DNA of 64,000 bases from Tenacibaculum maritimum NCIMB 2154 (GCF_900119795.1 NZ_LT634361.1:1922001-1986000); one strand, 5' to 3'. Shown: positions 1-10,164, numbered from the stretch's first letter. Notes: generated by a model from the letters alone, not told the origin. Numbers and translations are program-made.

Positions 1-333
1 TAACGACGTTTCATTTACGGGACCAATCTTATCATTTACCAAATTAACCCCTAAGCCTACCCCACTATAACCTAGTGGAGTATCGTAACTTAGTGTTTGT
101 GTTTGTGGGGCTCCTGTAAATCCTACCCATTGTGTACGTGCCAAACCTGTAATTGTTGTATGCCCCCGCGATCCAGAATACGCAGGGTTTACACTCATCG
201 TATTATACATATACTGTGTGTACTGAGGGTCTTGCTGACCATATATTGTAAATGATAGCAAGAATATTCCTAGTAATAAAATATTGCGTTGTAATGAAAT
301 ATTCATATTGCTTTGTATTTGTGTTAATCTCAT
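1..333 (-). CDS. PorP/SprF family type IX secretion system membrane protein (partial, 3' end outside window)
   Basis: Only the first 111 codons are present; the gene runs off the left edge. After a hydrophobic signal sequence (NISLQRNILLLGIFLLSF) and the likely cleavage site at YGQ, the mature start reads QDPQYTQYMYNTMSVNPAYS, which is the hallmark beginning of PorP/SprF outer-membrane proteins. These proteins help T9SS export or anchor a partner surface protein. The gene starts 22 bp after the stop of the giant adhesin on the same strand, the usual arrangement of a type B T9SS substrate followed by its SprF-like partner. Two in-frame ATGs are possible, at 333 and at 306; the second gives a cleaner signal peptide. 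Family assignment is firm; substrate pairing is inferred from position. Confidence 0.9.
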   Translation of the reverse strand, partial: MRLTQIQSNMNISLQRNILLLGIFLLSFTIYGQQDPQYTQYMYNTMSVNPAYSGSRGHTTITGLARTQWVGFTGAPQTQTLSYDTPLGYSGVGLGVNLVNDKIGPVNETSL

Positions 334-355
334 GTTTCCTCTGAATTTATACTAC

Positions 356-3300
356 CTACCTATTAATGTATAACCATCCTTTTAAAGGCTCTTTCCCTAC
401 TTTGCTCAAATCTAATACATAAAAATAGGTTCCTGCTGGTAACTTAGACCCCTCACTTATATTTACACGACCATTTGAAATTCCTTCAAAAGTATTATCA
501 TATCCTTTCTTACTATATACCAAATTACCCCATCTATTATAAATCTCTAAACTATTATTCGGGTATTTGTTGATAGCATCAATATAAAAAGTGTCATTAT
601 CACCATCGCCATTAGGCGTAAGCTCGTTATAAATAGTAATATCCGGATCACCTAGTGTAACATTTAAAGTAGCACTATGCGCTACGCTTCCACAAATATT
701 ATCAGGATGAGTTACTGTTAGCGTATATACTTTTCCATCCAAACCTGATACATCGCTGATACTTAAAGTCTTCGTTTTTGCACCTAAATAGACTCCTTCA
801 TCTGATAAGTCTATCCCATCTTCTTGCCACTGATAAATAATAGCATCTGAAATATCTATTGCTGACGCCGCTGTATAATCTGGAACTGTGGATGATGCTG
901 CTCCTGAATAAGCAACTGCTTTTATAGCTGTTGCATTGCTAATTGTAAATGTAGTTGCGCTACCTCTAGAAACTTCTTGATCTATTAATTCGCTAGCATC
1001 TACCGTCAACTGAACAGCACTATCTTCTCTTCCTGTTACACCATCATAATTGGTAGTTAAAATAGCTCCTCCAGTAGTTACTTGCCCTACATTATTAAAT
1101 CCATCTCCATCTGCAATACCATCATTGTCTTCATCAATTCCTCCTGACTCTATTACGTCATTACACCCATCATTGTCAGAATCTAAATCTAAATAATTAG
1201 GAATACCATCTCCATCAGTATCACAAGATACCGATGCTAAAGACACAAAGATTTCATCTATCAATAAAGTATTATCCAATTCTCTTATATTATTATTATA
1301 AATCTCTACAGTTACCGTAGTAGTAGTCGATGTAAATAATAATTCAAATTTTTTCCAGTCTAATGTAAACGTACCTGTATTTATAGTTTGTAGTACCATT
1401 CCTAAATCATCTTTTACCTCAATTCTAGCATCAGGGTAAGCAATTGCTTGTTTCCCTATAGCTTCTTTGGCTGCTGCTGCAAAGAAACTATAGGAATATT
1501 CTTGATTTACTTCTACATTAATACTTTCTTTATATATTAAAACAGGCGCTGATCCTTTAGGGTTATCTAACGATAAATATCTTCCTTCTGGATCTCCTGT
1601 TGCATCTGCTCCTGACTTTGATTGGAACCACGGTTTTCCTACGAAGTCAGGATTTGAACCTATTCTAACATCTCCTACATTACCTACTGGCACATTTGAA
1701 TGATTTATTAGAATATTCCCCTTTCCTGAACCAAAGTTTTCTAATGAAACAAAACACGGTTTCTCATTTACATCTAAAATTCCATCATTATCATCATCTA
1801 AATCTATTGAATCTACTATACCATCTTCATCTGTATCTGGTTCTACAATTATTATAGCAATTGCCGTAGTACAATTTGCGGGTGATGCATTATCACAAAT
1901 AGTATATTGAAAACTATCTGTTCCACTAAAATCCGGATTAGGAGTATAGGTTACTATGTCATCGCTTGGGTCATTTGGTGTGCCTCCGTTATCAATCGTC
2001 ACCGTTCCATTTACGGGATCTGTTGTGGTTAAATTTCCACTAGTTGGTACGTTACTATCATTGGTATAAATATCAACGGTTACTGGAGTATCTTCTCCTG
2101 TACTAGCTATATCATTTCCTGACATTGGGGTTACATTTACTCTTACTGTTGAAGTGGTACAATTTGCGGGGGATGCATTGTCACAAACTGTATAATCAAA
2201 ACTATCCGTTCCTATAAAACTAGCGTCTGGTGTATAAGTTACTACATCATCACTTGGATCATTTGGTGTACCTCCATTATCAATTGTTACCGTTCCATTT
2301 GCTGGATTCGTTGTTACTAAAGATCCATTTGTTGGAATATCATTATCATTTCCATAAATGTCAACAGTTACTGCTGTATCTTCTGTGGTATTTGCTACGT
2401 CATCTTCGCTATCAAGTATAGCTCCTACCGACACATTTACTGTTGCCGTAGTACAATTTGCTGGCGATGCATTATCACAAACCGTATAATCAAAAGAATC
2501 TGTTCCATTAAAATCAGCATCTGGTGTATAAGTTACTATGTCATCACTTGGATCATCTGGTGTACCTCCATTATCAATAGTCACCGTTCCATTTGTAGGG
2601 TTTGTAATATTTAAAACTCCATCTGTTGGGATATTACTATCATTGGTATAGATAGCAACGATTACGGGCGTATCTTCTGTCGTATTTGCCATATCATTCT
2701 GACTATCTGGTGTAGCCCCTACCGATACATTTACCGTTGATGTAGTACAATTTGCTGGCGATGCATTATCACAAACCGTATAATCAAAAGAATCTGTTCC
2801 ATTAAAATCAGCATCTGGAGTATAAGTTACTACGTCATCACTTGGATCATTTGGTGTACCTCCATTATCAATAGTCACCGTTCCATTTGTAGGATTCGTT
2901 GTTACTAAAGATCCATCTGTTGGAATATCATTATCATTTCCATAAATGTCAACAGTTACTGCTGTATCTTCTGTGGTATTTGCCGTATCATTCTGACTAT
3001 CTGGTGTAGCCCCTACCGATACATTTACCGTTGATGTAGTACAATTTGCTGGCGATGCATTATCACAAACCGTATAATCAAAAGAATCTGTTCCATTAAA
3101 ATCAGCATCTGGTGTATAAGTTACTATGTCATCACTTGGATCATCTGGTGTACCTCCATTATCAATAGTCACCGTTCCATTTGTAGGGTTTGTAATATTT
3201 AAAACTCCATCTGTTGGGATATTACTATCATTGGTATAGATAGCAACGATTACGGGCGTATCTTCTGTCGTATTTGCCATATCATTCTGACTATCTGGTG

Positions 3301-6300
3301 TAGCCCCTACCGATACATTTACCGTTGATGTAGTACAATTTGCTGGCGATGCATTATCACAAACCGTATAATCAAAAGAATCTGTTCCATTAAAATCAGC
3401 ATCTGGTGTATAAGTTACTACGTCATCACTTGGATCATTTGGTGTACCTCCATTATCAATCGTCACCGTTCCATTTGCTGGATTCGTTGTTACTAAAGAT
3501 CCATTTGTTGGAATATCATTATCATTTCCATAAATGTCAACAGTTACTGCTGTATCTTCTATCGTATTTGCCGTATCATTCTGACTATCTGGTGTAGCCC
3601 CTACCGATACATTTACCGTTGATGTAGTACAATTTGCTGGCGATGCATTATCACAAACCGTATAATCAAAAGAATCTGCTCCATTAAAGTCTGGATCTGG
3701 TGTATAGGTTACTATGTCATCACTTGGATCATTTGGTGTACCTCCATTGTCAATCGTCACCGTTCCATTTGTAGGGTTTGTAATATTTAAAACCCCATCT
3801 GTTGGGATATTACTATCATTAGTATAGATAGCAACGATTACGGGCGTATCTTCTGTGGTATTTGCCATATCATTTTGACTATCTGGTGTGGGCACTACCA
3901 CTACTGTAACCGTTGATGTTGTACAAACCAACGGCTTCGTTTTATTACAAACTGTATAATTAAACGTATCTGTTCCTACAAAACCGACATCTGGTGTATA
4001 AGTTACTACGTCATCACTCGGATCATTCGGAGTACCCCCATCATTAATCGTTACCGTTCCATTTGCTGGATTCGTTGTTACTAAAGATCCATTTGTTGGG
4101 ATATCATTATCATTCGCATAAATATCAACCTCTATCGGTGTCCCTTCAATTGTTTCTTCATCATCATTTTGGCTATCTGGCGTAGGTATCACGGTTATCT
4201 CTACTGTGGACGTAGTACAATTTGCTGGTGATGCATTGTCGCAAACGCTATAATCAAAAGAATCTGTTCCATTAAAGTCTGGATCTGGTGTATAGGTTAC
4301 TATGTCATCACTTGGATCATTTGGTGTACCTCCATCATCAATTGTTACCGTTCCATTTGCTGGATTCGTTGTTACTAAAGATCCATTTGTTGGAATATCA
4401 TTATCATTTCCATATATATTCACTCCTATAGACATATCCTCTAAAATACTCGCCATATCATCCTGGCTATCTGGTGTAGGCATTACGGTTACCTCTACCG
4501 TTGCTGTAGCGCAATTTGCTGGCGATGCATTATCACAAACACTATAATCAAAAGAATCTGTTCCATTAAAGTCTGGATCTGGTATATAAGTTACTACATC
4601 ATCACTTGGATCATTTGGTGTACCTCCATCATCAATCGTTACCGTTCCGTTTGTTGGATTCGTTGTTACTAAAGATCCATTTGTTGGAATCCCTCCATCA
4701 TTATTATAGATATCTATATCTATAGGAGTATCTTCCATTGCATTTATATCATCATTATTTACTTCCGCTACAACCAATACATCTATCACAGCTGTATCGC
4801 AATTAGTTGGATTTACTACTTCACAAATTTGATAAGTAACCTTATAAATTCCTGCTGGCGTTCCTGCTGGCACTTGAACATCTCCATTAGATGCTACTAT
4901 TATATTTGCAGCATTAGCCTCTGTCGTAATCGTTATATTTCCCACAACTATAGCTGCACCATCCAATGTATCATTATTAGCTACCGCATTTCCAGCAACT
5001 CCTCCTATGGCTCCATTTACACCAGTTCCACTAAAGTTATCATCTACTGCATCAATCAATGGAACTATTTTTAAGGTTGCTCCATGTTGTATATCAGTAC
5101 AATAATTATCTGAATGCGTAATTGCTAAAGTATATACTCTTCCATCTAAACCAGTTACATCACTAATTCTTAATGTACTTGTATCTGTTCCTGAAAAAAC
5201 ACCTCCATCAGAAATATTAAATCCATCTTGAAGCCATTGATAAATGATGCCTCCAGAAACATCTACTGCAGAAGCATCTGTATAATCAGGAACTGTTGTA
5301 GGAGCCACCCCTGTGTAGGCCGTTGTACTAATTGCTGATGCAGAAGTAATCGTAAATGTAGCTGCCGCTCCTCTTACCGCTATTTGATCTTCTAAAGCAG
5401 TAGCATCTACTTCCACTTTAGTAGCCACTATTTCGTTTCCTGTCACTCCATTATAATTTGCTCCTGGTCCTCTTCTTCTTTCCGATTTAATTACCAGTCC
5501 TGCTGCATCAATTCCATCTCCATCTACCTCCCCATTTATATCATCATCTACCCCTCCTGATTCAATACTGTCAAAACACCCATCATTATCACTATCAAGG
5601 TCTTCACAATCAGGAATTCCATCATTATCTGTATCCAAGCTCTTCTTTCTATAAAATAAGCTAAAACCAACAAAGTTATTTGCATTAATTATTGAAGGTG
5701 TGTCTGTATTATCTATATCTATATTAGATATTGTAATACTTGTTACTGTTTTATCAGTATCTCCGTATAAAAATATAAAATTATTTTGCTCTATAGGATC
5801 ATTTGCAGAAGCAGTATTTACAATATGCTCCGCTGTTCCTGTTGCTGGATCCCAAGTCATATTTAAAACTCCCAAATAATCTGATTTTTTAAAATCATTT
5901 GCAGTAGCAGTACCCCCTGAGAAGGTAAACTTCAAATCTTGATAAAGATCTATATCATACAAAAACAACCCTATTTGATTTGCTGGAATAGGAGTATTGA
6001 AAGTATATGTAACAAAATTTGTATTGATATTAGGAATATTTAATAGCCCCCTATCATTATCTCCTGTATTTTTTATTAAATAAGAGTCTTCTATAGCTAA
6101 TGAAAAATTTGGAGCGAAAGTAGCTCCGTTCAAAGCATTTATTGTAACTGTTGTATTCGTCGGATTTGTATCTATAGCAATAGGAGTGTTAAAAGTTCCT
6201 CCCACTGTTTCCATGATAAAGCAATTTTCATTTTCATTTGTTATTCCATCATTGTCTTTATCTGAATCGCAAATATCCGAAACCCCATCATTATCTAAAT

Positions 6301-6826
6301 CAGGGTTTCCTGATGTAACTGGGTCACATTGATCGTTTACAATAATAGCTATAGCTATAGAAACTTTTTCTCCGTATAAGATTCCTGAAACTGTTACCTC
6401 ATGAACACCAATTCCTGAAGCTACCGGATCAAATACCCCATTTTTTCTATCAATGATACCCGGTCCTGAAAAATAAACTTCGTTTATATTTGGATTTAAT
6501 TCTGATGGAAATATTCCTAGAGAAAACGGTGCGTCTCCCGTTGTATAAAAACCTTTTTCTGGGAAATCAATTTCAAAGAGGTCTTTTAAAATCGCTTCGT
6601 TTAATTTATTGTTTTTCTTAGATTTTTCATCTACGTTGGCTAAGGCTCCATATTGACTTATTTCTAATGTATTCAATATCGGATTAAATATAGGAAACAT
6701 AGAAGTTTGAGAAGATGCTATTTTTAAAATTGCTGAGTTTTCTCTTGAAATACCTGCAAGGATATTTAAAGAAAAAAACATCACTCCTACAAATAGAAGA
6801 TTGCTTTTAGAGGTTTTCTTTTTCAT
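356..6826 (-). CDS. Giant T9SS-exported surface protein with ten Ig/cadherin-like repeats and gliding-motility C-terminal domain
   Basis: About 2,150 residues. A signal peptide (MKKKTSKSNLLFVGVMFF...) is followed by a non-repetitive N-terminal part, calcium-binding thrombospondin type 3-like Asp-rich stretches (DLDNDGVSDICDSDKDNDG and three similar ones), an Ig-like segment, then ten tandem units of about 98 residues with the core DFNGTDSFDYTVCDNASPANC. A non-repetitive carbohydrate-binding-like segment, another Asp-rich stretch and a second Ig-like copy follow. The end (NELTPNGDGDNDTFYID, then IYNRWGNLVY and GTYFYVLDL) is the gliding-motility-associated (type B) T9SS sorting domain. The role is probably a cell-surface adhesin; the ligand is unknown. 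In-frame ATGs at 6892, 6856 and 6847 are alternatives; 6826 gives the cleanest signal peptide. The PorP/SprF gene follows directly. Confidence 0.88.
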   Translation of the reverse strand: MKKKTSKSNLLFVGVMFFSLNILAGISRENSAILKIASSQTSMFPIFNPILNTLEISQYGALANVDEKSKKNNKLNEAILKDLFEIDFPEKGFYTTGDAPFSLGIFPSELNPNINEVYFSGPGIIDRKNGVFDPVASGIGVHEVTVSGILYGEKVSIAIAIIVNDQCDPVTSGNPDLDNDGVSDICDSDKDNDGITNENENCFIMETVGGTFNTPIAIDTNPTNTTVTINALNGATFAPNFSLAIEDSYLIKNTGDNDRGLLNIPNINTNFVTYTFNTPIPANQIGLFLYDIDLYQDLKFTFSGGTATANDFKKSDYLGVLNMTWDPATGTAEHIVNTASANDPIEQNNFIFLYGDTDKTVTSITISNIDIDNTDTPSIINANNFVGFSLFYRKKSLDTDNDGIPDCEDLDSDNDGCFDSIESGGVDDDINGEVDGDGIDAAGLVIKSERRRGPGANYNGVTGNEIVATKVEVDATALEDQIAVRGAAATFTITSASAISTTAYTGVAPTTVPDYTDASAVDVSGGIIYQWLQDGFNISDGGVFSGTDTSTLRISDVTGLDGRVYTLAITHSDNYCTDIQHGATLKIVPLIDAVDDNFSGTGVNGAIGGVAGNAVANNDTLDGAAIVVGNITITTEANAANIIVASNGDVQVPAGTPAGIYKVTYQICEVVNPTNCDTAVIDVLVVAEVNNDDINAMEDTPIDIDIYNNDGGIPTNGSLVTTNPTNGTVTIDDGGTPNDPSDDVVTYIPDPDFNGTDSFDYSVCDNASPANCATATVEVTVMPTPDSQDDMASILEDMSIGVNIYGNDNDIPTNGSLVTTNPANGTVTIDDGGTPNDPSDDIVTYTPDPDFNGTDSFDYSVCDNASPANCTTSTVEITVIPTPDSQNDDEETIEGTPIEVDIYANDNDIPTNGSLVTTNPANGTVTINDGGTPNDPSDDVVTYTPDVGFVGTDTFNYTVCNKTKPLVCTTSTVTVVVVPTPDSQNDMANTTEDTPVIVAIYTNDSNIPTDGVLNITNPTNGTVTIDNGGTPNDPSDDIVTYTPDPDFNGADSFDYTVCDNASPANCTTSTVNVSVGATPDSQNDTANTIEDTAVTVDIYGNDNDIPTNGSLVTTNPANGTVTIDNGGTPNDPSDDVVTYTPDADFNGTDSFDYTVCDNASPANCTTSTVNVSVGATPDSQNDMANTTEDTPVIVAIYTNDSNIPTDGVLNITNPTNGTVTIDNGGTPDDPSDDIVTYTPDADFNGTDSFDYTVCDNASPANCTTSTVNVSVGATPDSQNDTANTTEDTAVTVDIYGNDNDIPTDGSLVTTNPTNGTVTIDNGGTPNDPSDDVVTYTPDADFNGTDSFDYTVCDNASPANCTTSTVNVSVGATPDSQNDMANTTEDTPVIVAIYTNDSNIPTDGVLNITNPTNGTVTIDNGGTPDDPSDDIVTYTPDADFNGTDSFDYTVCDNASPANCTTATVNVSVGAILDSEDDVANTTEDTAVTVDIYGNDNDIPTNGSLVTTNPANGTVTIDNGGTPNDPSDDVVTYTPDASFIGTDSFDYTVCDNASPANCTTSTVRVNVTPMSGNDIASTGEDTPVTVDIYTNDSNVPTSGNLTTTDPVNGTVTIDNGGTPNDPSDDIVTYTPNPDFSGTDSFQYTICDNASPANCTTAIAIIIVEPDTDEDGIVDSIDLDDDNDGILDVNEKPCFVSLENFGSGKGNILINHSNVPVGNVGDVRIGSNPDFVGKPWFQSKSGADATGDPEGRYLSLDNPKGSAPVLIYKESINVEVNQEYSYSFFAAAAKEAIGKQAIAYPDARIEVKDDLGMVLQTINTGTFTLDWKKFELLFTSTTTTVTVEIYNNNIRELDNTLLIDEIFVSLASVSCDTDGDGIPNYLDLDSDNDGCNDVIESGGIDEDNDGIADGDGFNNVGQVTTGGAILTTNYDGVTGREDSAVQLTVDASELIDQEVSRGSATTFTISNATAIKAVAYSGAASSTVPDYTAASAIDISDAIIYQWQEDGIDLSDEGVYLGAKTKTLSISDVSGLDGKVYTLTVTHPDNICGSVAHSATLNVTLGDPDITIYNELTPNGDGDNDTFYIDAINKYPNNSLEIYNRWGNLVYSKKGYDNTFEGISNGRVNISEGSKLPAGTYFYVLDLSKVGKEPLKGWLYINR
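2440..3900 (-). repeat. 588-bp higher-order tandem repeat inside the adhesin gene
   Basis: The marker tttgtaatatttaaaac recurs at 2601, 3189 and 3777, exactly 588 bp apart. One 588-bp period equals two alternating protein units (one with the IYTNDSNIPTDGVLNITNP version, one with the IYGNDNDIPT version). Copies are almost identical at DNA level over long stretches, whereas repeats nearer both ends of the array are clearly diverged. This indicates recent amplification of a two-domain block. Confidence 0.9.
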
Positions 6827-6892
6827 AAAAAAGTACTTTTTATTCATATATTTCATTTTTAATACCTGTTTTAAACTAACTTTATGATACAA

Positions 6893-7564
6893 GAAAATAC
6901 ATAACGATTATTTTTCGTTATCTATTCGGCTTAAATTTATTACGCATAGGACTATGTAAACTCTACTAAATCAAGTTTACTTCAATCTGGATGTAAAAAA
7001 TGGGTATTTTATTATTATTGCTATAAATTAAAAGGGGGTAGCAAAATAGATTTACTTTTTATTTTTCTTATTTATCAATTTTTTAAAAAGTATTATAGGA
7101 GGTGCTACTGATAATGACGAGGTCAATATATCTGTTTTCATTGAAGGGTTATTTTTATGGTTATTTTTTTCGATGCAAACATACTTCTTTTTTTAAACTT
7201 TTTATGATTATTTTAAAAAAAAATGATTGAAATATGTTATGAATCAATCAAATATATTTATTTAAGGTTACACATAATATTAGCCTACAAAGATTTCAAT
7301 AACTCTTTACAATCTATTTTTACTTGGCTAAAAATAATTTCATAATAAATTATGTTTATTCTTATGATTTTTTAAAATTAGACGTATTATTTTTGATAAA
7401 GCCTAAATGTAACAAGCTTCCATTTCTTTCTCTTATTTTTTAATTAAAAATAGGGGATAAAAAACATACTAAATATCAATTCAACCTTACCAAAAAAATA
7501 TTTTACCCCCTATTTATCGTTATATTTCTTCACTTCACTAATTTTTAACAAAGTAAGCCTATAG
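6893..7564. other. Intergenic region between the adhesin and manA
   Basis: About 670 bp of very AT-rich DNA with no coding signal seen on either strand. It must contain the adhesin promoter. A reverse-strand TATGTTTG at 7176-7183 matches the Bacteroidetes -7 box, but no convincing -33 TTG lies at the right distance, so it is not called. The only clear structure is the inverted repeat at 7448-7515, annotated separately. Confidence 0.5.
7446..7515 (-). terminator. Possible terminator of manA
   Basis: AAATAGGGGATAAAA at 7448-7462 pairs with TTTTACCCCCTATTT at 7501-7515 (14 of 15 positions) across a 38-nt loop. Read on the minus strand the stem is followed by a short T run. It lies about 50 bp past the manA stop. 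The long loop makes this less certain than a classic terminator. Confidence 0.4.
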
Positions 7565-8761
7565 TTAATATGGAACTTTTGCTTTATAAATTATCGCTGT
7601 TTTCTTAGTACTAATACTATAATCACTTCCTGGTTTTAAAAATACTGATCTCCCTTTTACTAGGGATAATGCTGATTTTTTTTCTAAAATAGTTACTTCT
7701 CCGTCCATAACTAGTAATATTTCAACTGTTAGCACTTTTGCTTTATAGACTTCTTTTCTTGATATATGTATTTTACTAAGTTCAAAATCTTTTGCACTTG
7801 TATAGTATATCCGTTCCAGCCCATTCTTTTGTAATGTTCCTTTTAGTAAATTAGGTATTGTTCCTTCAAATACTATATGCTTTAACAATTCAGGAACATC
7901 TATATGCTTTTTTGTTAGACCTCCTCTTAAAACATTATCCGAATTAGCCATTAATTCTATATTTTGCCCTTCTAAATACGCATGTGGCACTCCTGCTTTT
8001 TGAAAAATAGCTTCTCCTTTTGGAACATTTACCAAATTAAAAAAATAAATAGAAAAAATACCTTTATCCATTTTCCTTCTACCTGAAAGTGTTTTCATTG
8101 CTTTTGCTGCCCAATAATCAGGATTTTCTTTATGTAGCTTTCCTTTTTTATATAAAGGTATTATCCTTTCTCCTAGAGGAATTAATATCGTATTCACTTC
8201 TTCTTTTGATAATTCCATTACTTTCTTATATAAACCAAAATATCCTTTCTTTTTGAATGTTTTCATGAAGCATGAAAGCTCCTGAGTATTCTTCAATCTG
8301 TTTTTTAATTTTCTTTTAGTCAAAAAACCATGTAACAACCAAAAATCACTAAGTGCTACCATTATTTCTGGTTTATGATTATCATCTTTAAAATTCCTAT
8401 AGCTTGCAGTTAGAGGGATTCCTAATTCATTTTCTCTTTTAAACCCTATTTCTGCCTCTATTTTTGTTGGATGAACTTGAATAGAAAGCATACTATTGAC
8501 ATCTAAAACTTTAAATAAAAATGGTAACCTCCCATACTTAGTTGCTATTTCTTTTCCTAAGTTTCTCTTTAAATTTAATTTTAAATACTTATCTAACGAT
8601 AGATTTCCACGCCCCGTTTTGATTATAGATGGAGCTTTTTTATGAGCCCCTAACCAATATTCCGCATCATTTTTTGCGGACGTCTTACCTCCTAATAATT
8701 TAGATAAGTACTTTTTACCTCCCCATGCATAATTTTGAATTCTACCTTTAAGTAAAAACAT
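7565..8761 (-). CDS. manA: Mannose-6-phosphate isomerase, class I
   Basis: Interconverts fructose-6-phosphate and mannose-6-phosphate in the cytoplasm, feeding GDP-mannose and related sugar nucleotides for polysaccharides. Type I motifs are all present: the N-terminal GRIQNYAWGG, the SIQVHP motif with zinc ligands Q105 and H107, HKPEIMVAL with E142, GVPHAYLEG with H270, and NVLRGG with the active-site arginine (numbering from an upstream ATG at 8791). The start at 8761 (MFLLKGRIQNYAWGG) is preferred because the family begins just before this motif. It lies at the edge of the polysaccharide region, same strand as the receiver-GT2 gene, 85 bp after it, so it may share its transcript. The catalytic role is firm; a specific link to the local polysaccharide is inferred. 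Confidence 0.93.
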   Translation of the reverse strand: MFLLKGRIQNYAWGGKKYLSKLLGGKTSAKNDAEYWLGAHKKAPSIIKTGRGNLSLDKYLKLNLKRNLGKEIATKYGRLPFLFKVLDVNSMLSIQVHPTKIEAEIGFKRENELGIPLTASYRNFKDDNHKPEIMVALSDFWLLHGFLTKRKLKNRLKNTQELSCFMKTFKKKGYFGLYKKVMELSKEEVNTILIPLGERIIPLYKKGKLHKENPDYWAAKAMKTLSGRRKMDKGIFSIYFFNLVNVPKGEAIFQKAGVPHAYLEGQNIELMANSDNVLRGGLTKKHIDVPELLKHIVFEGTIPNLLKGTLQKNGLERIYYTSAKDFELSKIHISRKEVYKAKVLTVEILLVMDGEVTILEKKSALSLVKGRSVFLKPGSDYSISTKKTAIIYKAKVPY

Positions 8762-8846
8762 ATTGAGCGTTGTTTTGATAGTACTTATCATGTGTTATTT
8801 TTTTAATATTTAAATCTTTTTATTCGTTTAAGTTTTCATCTGCTTT

Positions 8847-10055
8847 CTATGAATTTTTAGAGATCCAAAATAATTTCTTTTTTGTTATTATTTTAACATC
8901 AGTATTCTGCTCGTTCTCTTTTCCTCTATACTCCCAAACAATTTGCCCCAATTGCCCTACTATCTTCATGGAATCTGCCATTGATAATTTAGATCCATCA
9001 ACATGTACCCACCTTTTAAGAGGCTTTTCACACATCATTGCTCTGGCCTTCTCTATTCCATAATACTTTTTCATTCTCATAAATATTTCAACATCAAACA
9101 ACCATTTAGTTACAAACTTTTTATCAAAAGCAATATTGATAACTTCTCTTTCAAATATTTTAGCTCCACATTGGGTATCTTTAAAATTCATGGATAAAAT
9201 TGTTCTAATGATATAATTAATAGTAAGACTGATTATTTTTCTAGCTGAATCCTTTGCTATATTCGCTCCCATTCTGGCAATTCTAGAACCGCTAACTATT
9301 TTAAATTCAGTTTTTTCTATAGTAGATACTAAATCATCAAAATCTGCTAAATCTGTAGATAAATCGGCATCTAAAAAACCTATGTAATCTAAATATTCAA
9401 AGGTAAACATATGCAACATCCCTAATCTTACGGCTTCTCCCTTTCCTCCATTTCTTTTACAATCATAAACGGTTATAAAATCCTCTCTCCCTTCTTTTAA
9501 TCGATTTAACACTTTTAATGTTTTATCAGTACTTCCGTCATTTACAAAGCATAAAACATACCCTGAATTTTTATCAACAAAATCAATAAACTCTTTACTT
9601 AATAATCTTTTCTCTTCATTATAACAAGGTATCACTACCCCTACGCATCTCTGCTGAATTATGGTATTATTACGATTTCTAACCCCTTCTTTTTTAGGAA
9701 CTCCTATTAATCTCTTTACTCTAGCACATACCTCATTCAAACTTAGTGGTTTTTTCATATAATCGTTAATCCCCATATCAAAGCTCTCCGTAATCATCTC
9801 ATCATCCGTATTTCCTGAGAGCACCATTATAGGTACCTCTGATTTTTTAGTATTTCTTATATGCATAATTATTTCCATTCCTGAAATAGTAGGCATATTC
9901 ATATCTACAATAACTAAATCGGGTTGAAATGAGCTATACAGCGCTATTCCTTTTAATCCATTTGTTTCTGTTATTACTTGGTAGCCTAGCTCTTTAAACC
10001 TTGCTTCTAAAGGAATTAAAACTAATTTTTGATCATCAATAATAAGTATTTTCAT
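8847..10055 (-). CDS. Fusion of response-regulator receiver domain and family 2 glycosyltransferase
   Basis: Residues 1-118 form a CheY-like receiver: acidic pair D7/D8, phosphoacceptor D51 (VIVDMNMP), and the conserved lysine in MKKPL at 101-102. From about residue 136 to 380 follows a GT2 domain of the dolichyl-phosphate glucosyltransferase (DPG synthase) type: VVIPCYNEEKRLL, VNDGSTDKT, GGKGEAVRLGM, the DADLSTD metal-binding motif, and DTQCGAKIF. No membrane segment is evident. The receiver is intact and should be phosphorylatable, so glycosyl transfer is probably switched by a phosphorelay; the nearby kinase/HPt system at 23-27 kb is the obvious candidate (inference). Fusions of this kind are uncommon. 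The ATG at 10055 is preceded by a leader shared with the GT4 gene at 18894. Confidence 0.9.
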   Translation of the reverse strand: MKILIIDDQKLVLIPLEARFKELGYQVITETNGLKGIALYSSFQPDLVIVDMNMPTISGMEIIMHIRNTKKSEVPIMVLSGNTDDEMITESFDMGINDYMKKPLSLNEVCARVKRLIGVPKKEGVRNRNNTIIQQRCVGVVIPCYNEEKRLLSKEFIDFVDKNSGYVLCFVNDGSTDKTLKVLNRLKEGREDFITVYDCKRNGGKGEAVRLGMLHMFTFEYLDYIGFLDADLSTDLADFDDLVSTIEKTEFKIVSGSRIARMGANIAKDSARKIISLTINYIIRTILSMNFKDTQCGAKIFEREVINIAFDKKFVTKWLFDVEIFMRMKKYYGIEKARAMMCEKPLKRWVHVDGSKLSMADSMKIVGQLGQIVWEYRGKENEQNTDVKIITKKKLFWISKNS

Positions 10056-10164
10056 GGGGGATGTTTTTTATAGTTGTGTGTTAAAAGTAATGCTGATTAT
10101 TTCTTAATCAGGTCTCTTTCACCTAAAAAGCTATTTTCTTTAGATGAGTGGTCTTCTAATAAGG
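10051..10164 (-). repeat. Diverged duplicate leader, copy 1
   Basis: The sequence from the start codon of the receiver-GT2 gene back through about 110 bp of upstream DNA resembles 10291-10407 in the same orientation. Shared blocks include ttcat..gggat.ttttta, taaaag..., and ttttctttaga.ga.tggt..t..taa. Copy 1 carries the live start codon; copy 2 does not precede a full gene. Confidence 0.6.

Noticed and set aside
2230..3597. Plus-strand open frames repeated inside the adhesin gene
   Set aside because: Their recurrence only reflects the 588-bp repeats read on the other strand; products are low-complexity Leu/His-rich.
7176..7183. Reverse-strand TATGTTTG as promoter of the giant adhesin
   Set aside because: Only the -7-like box matches; no TTG at the expected distance and it lies some 350 bp from the start codon.
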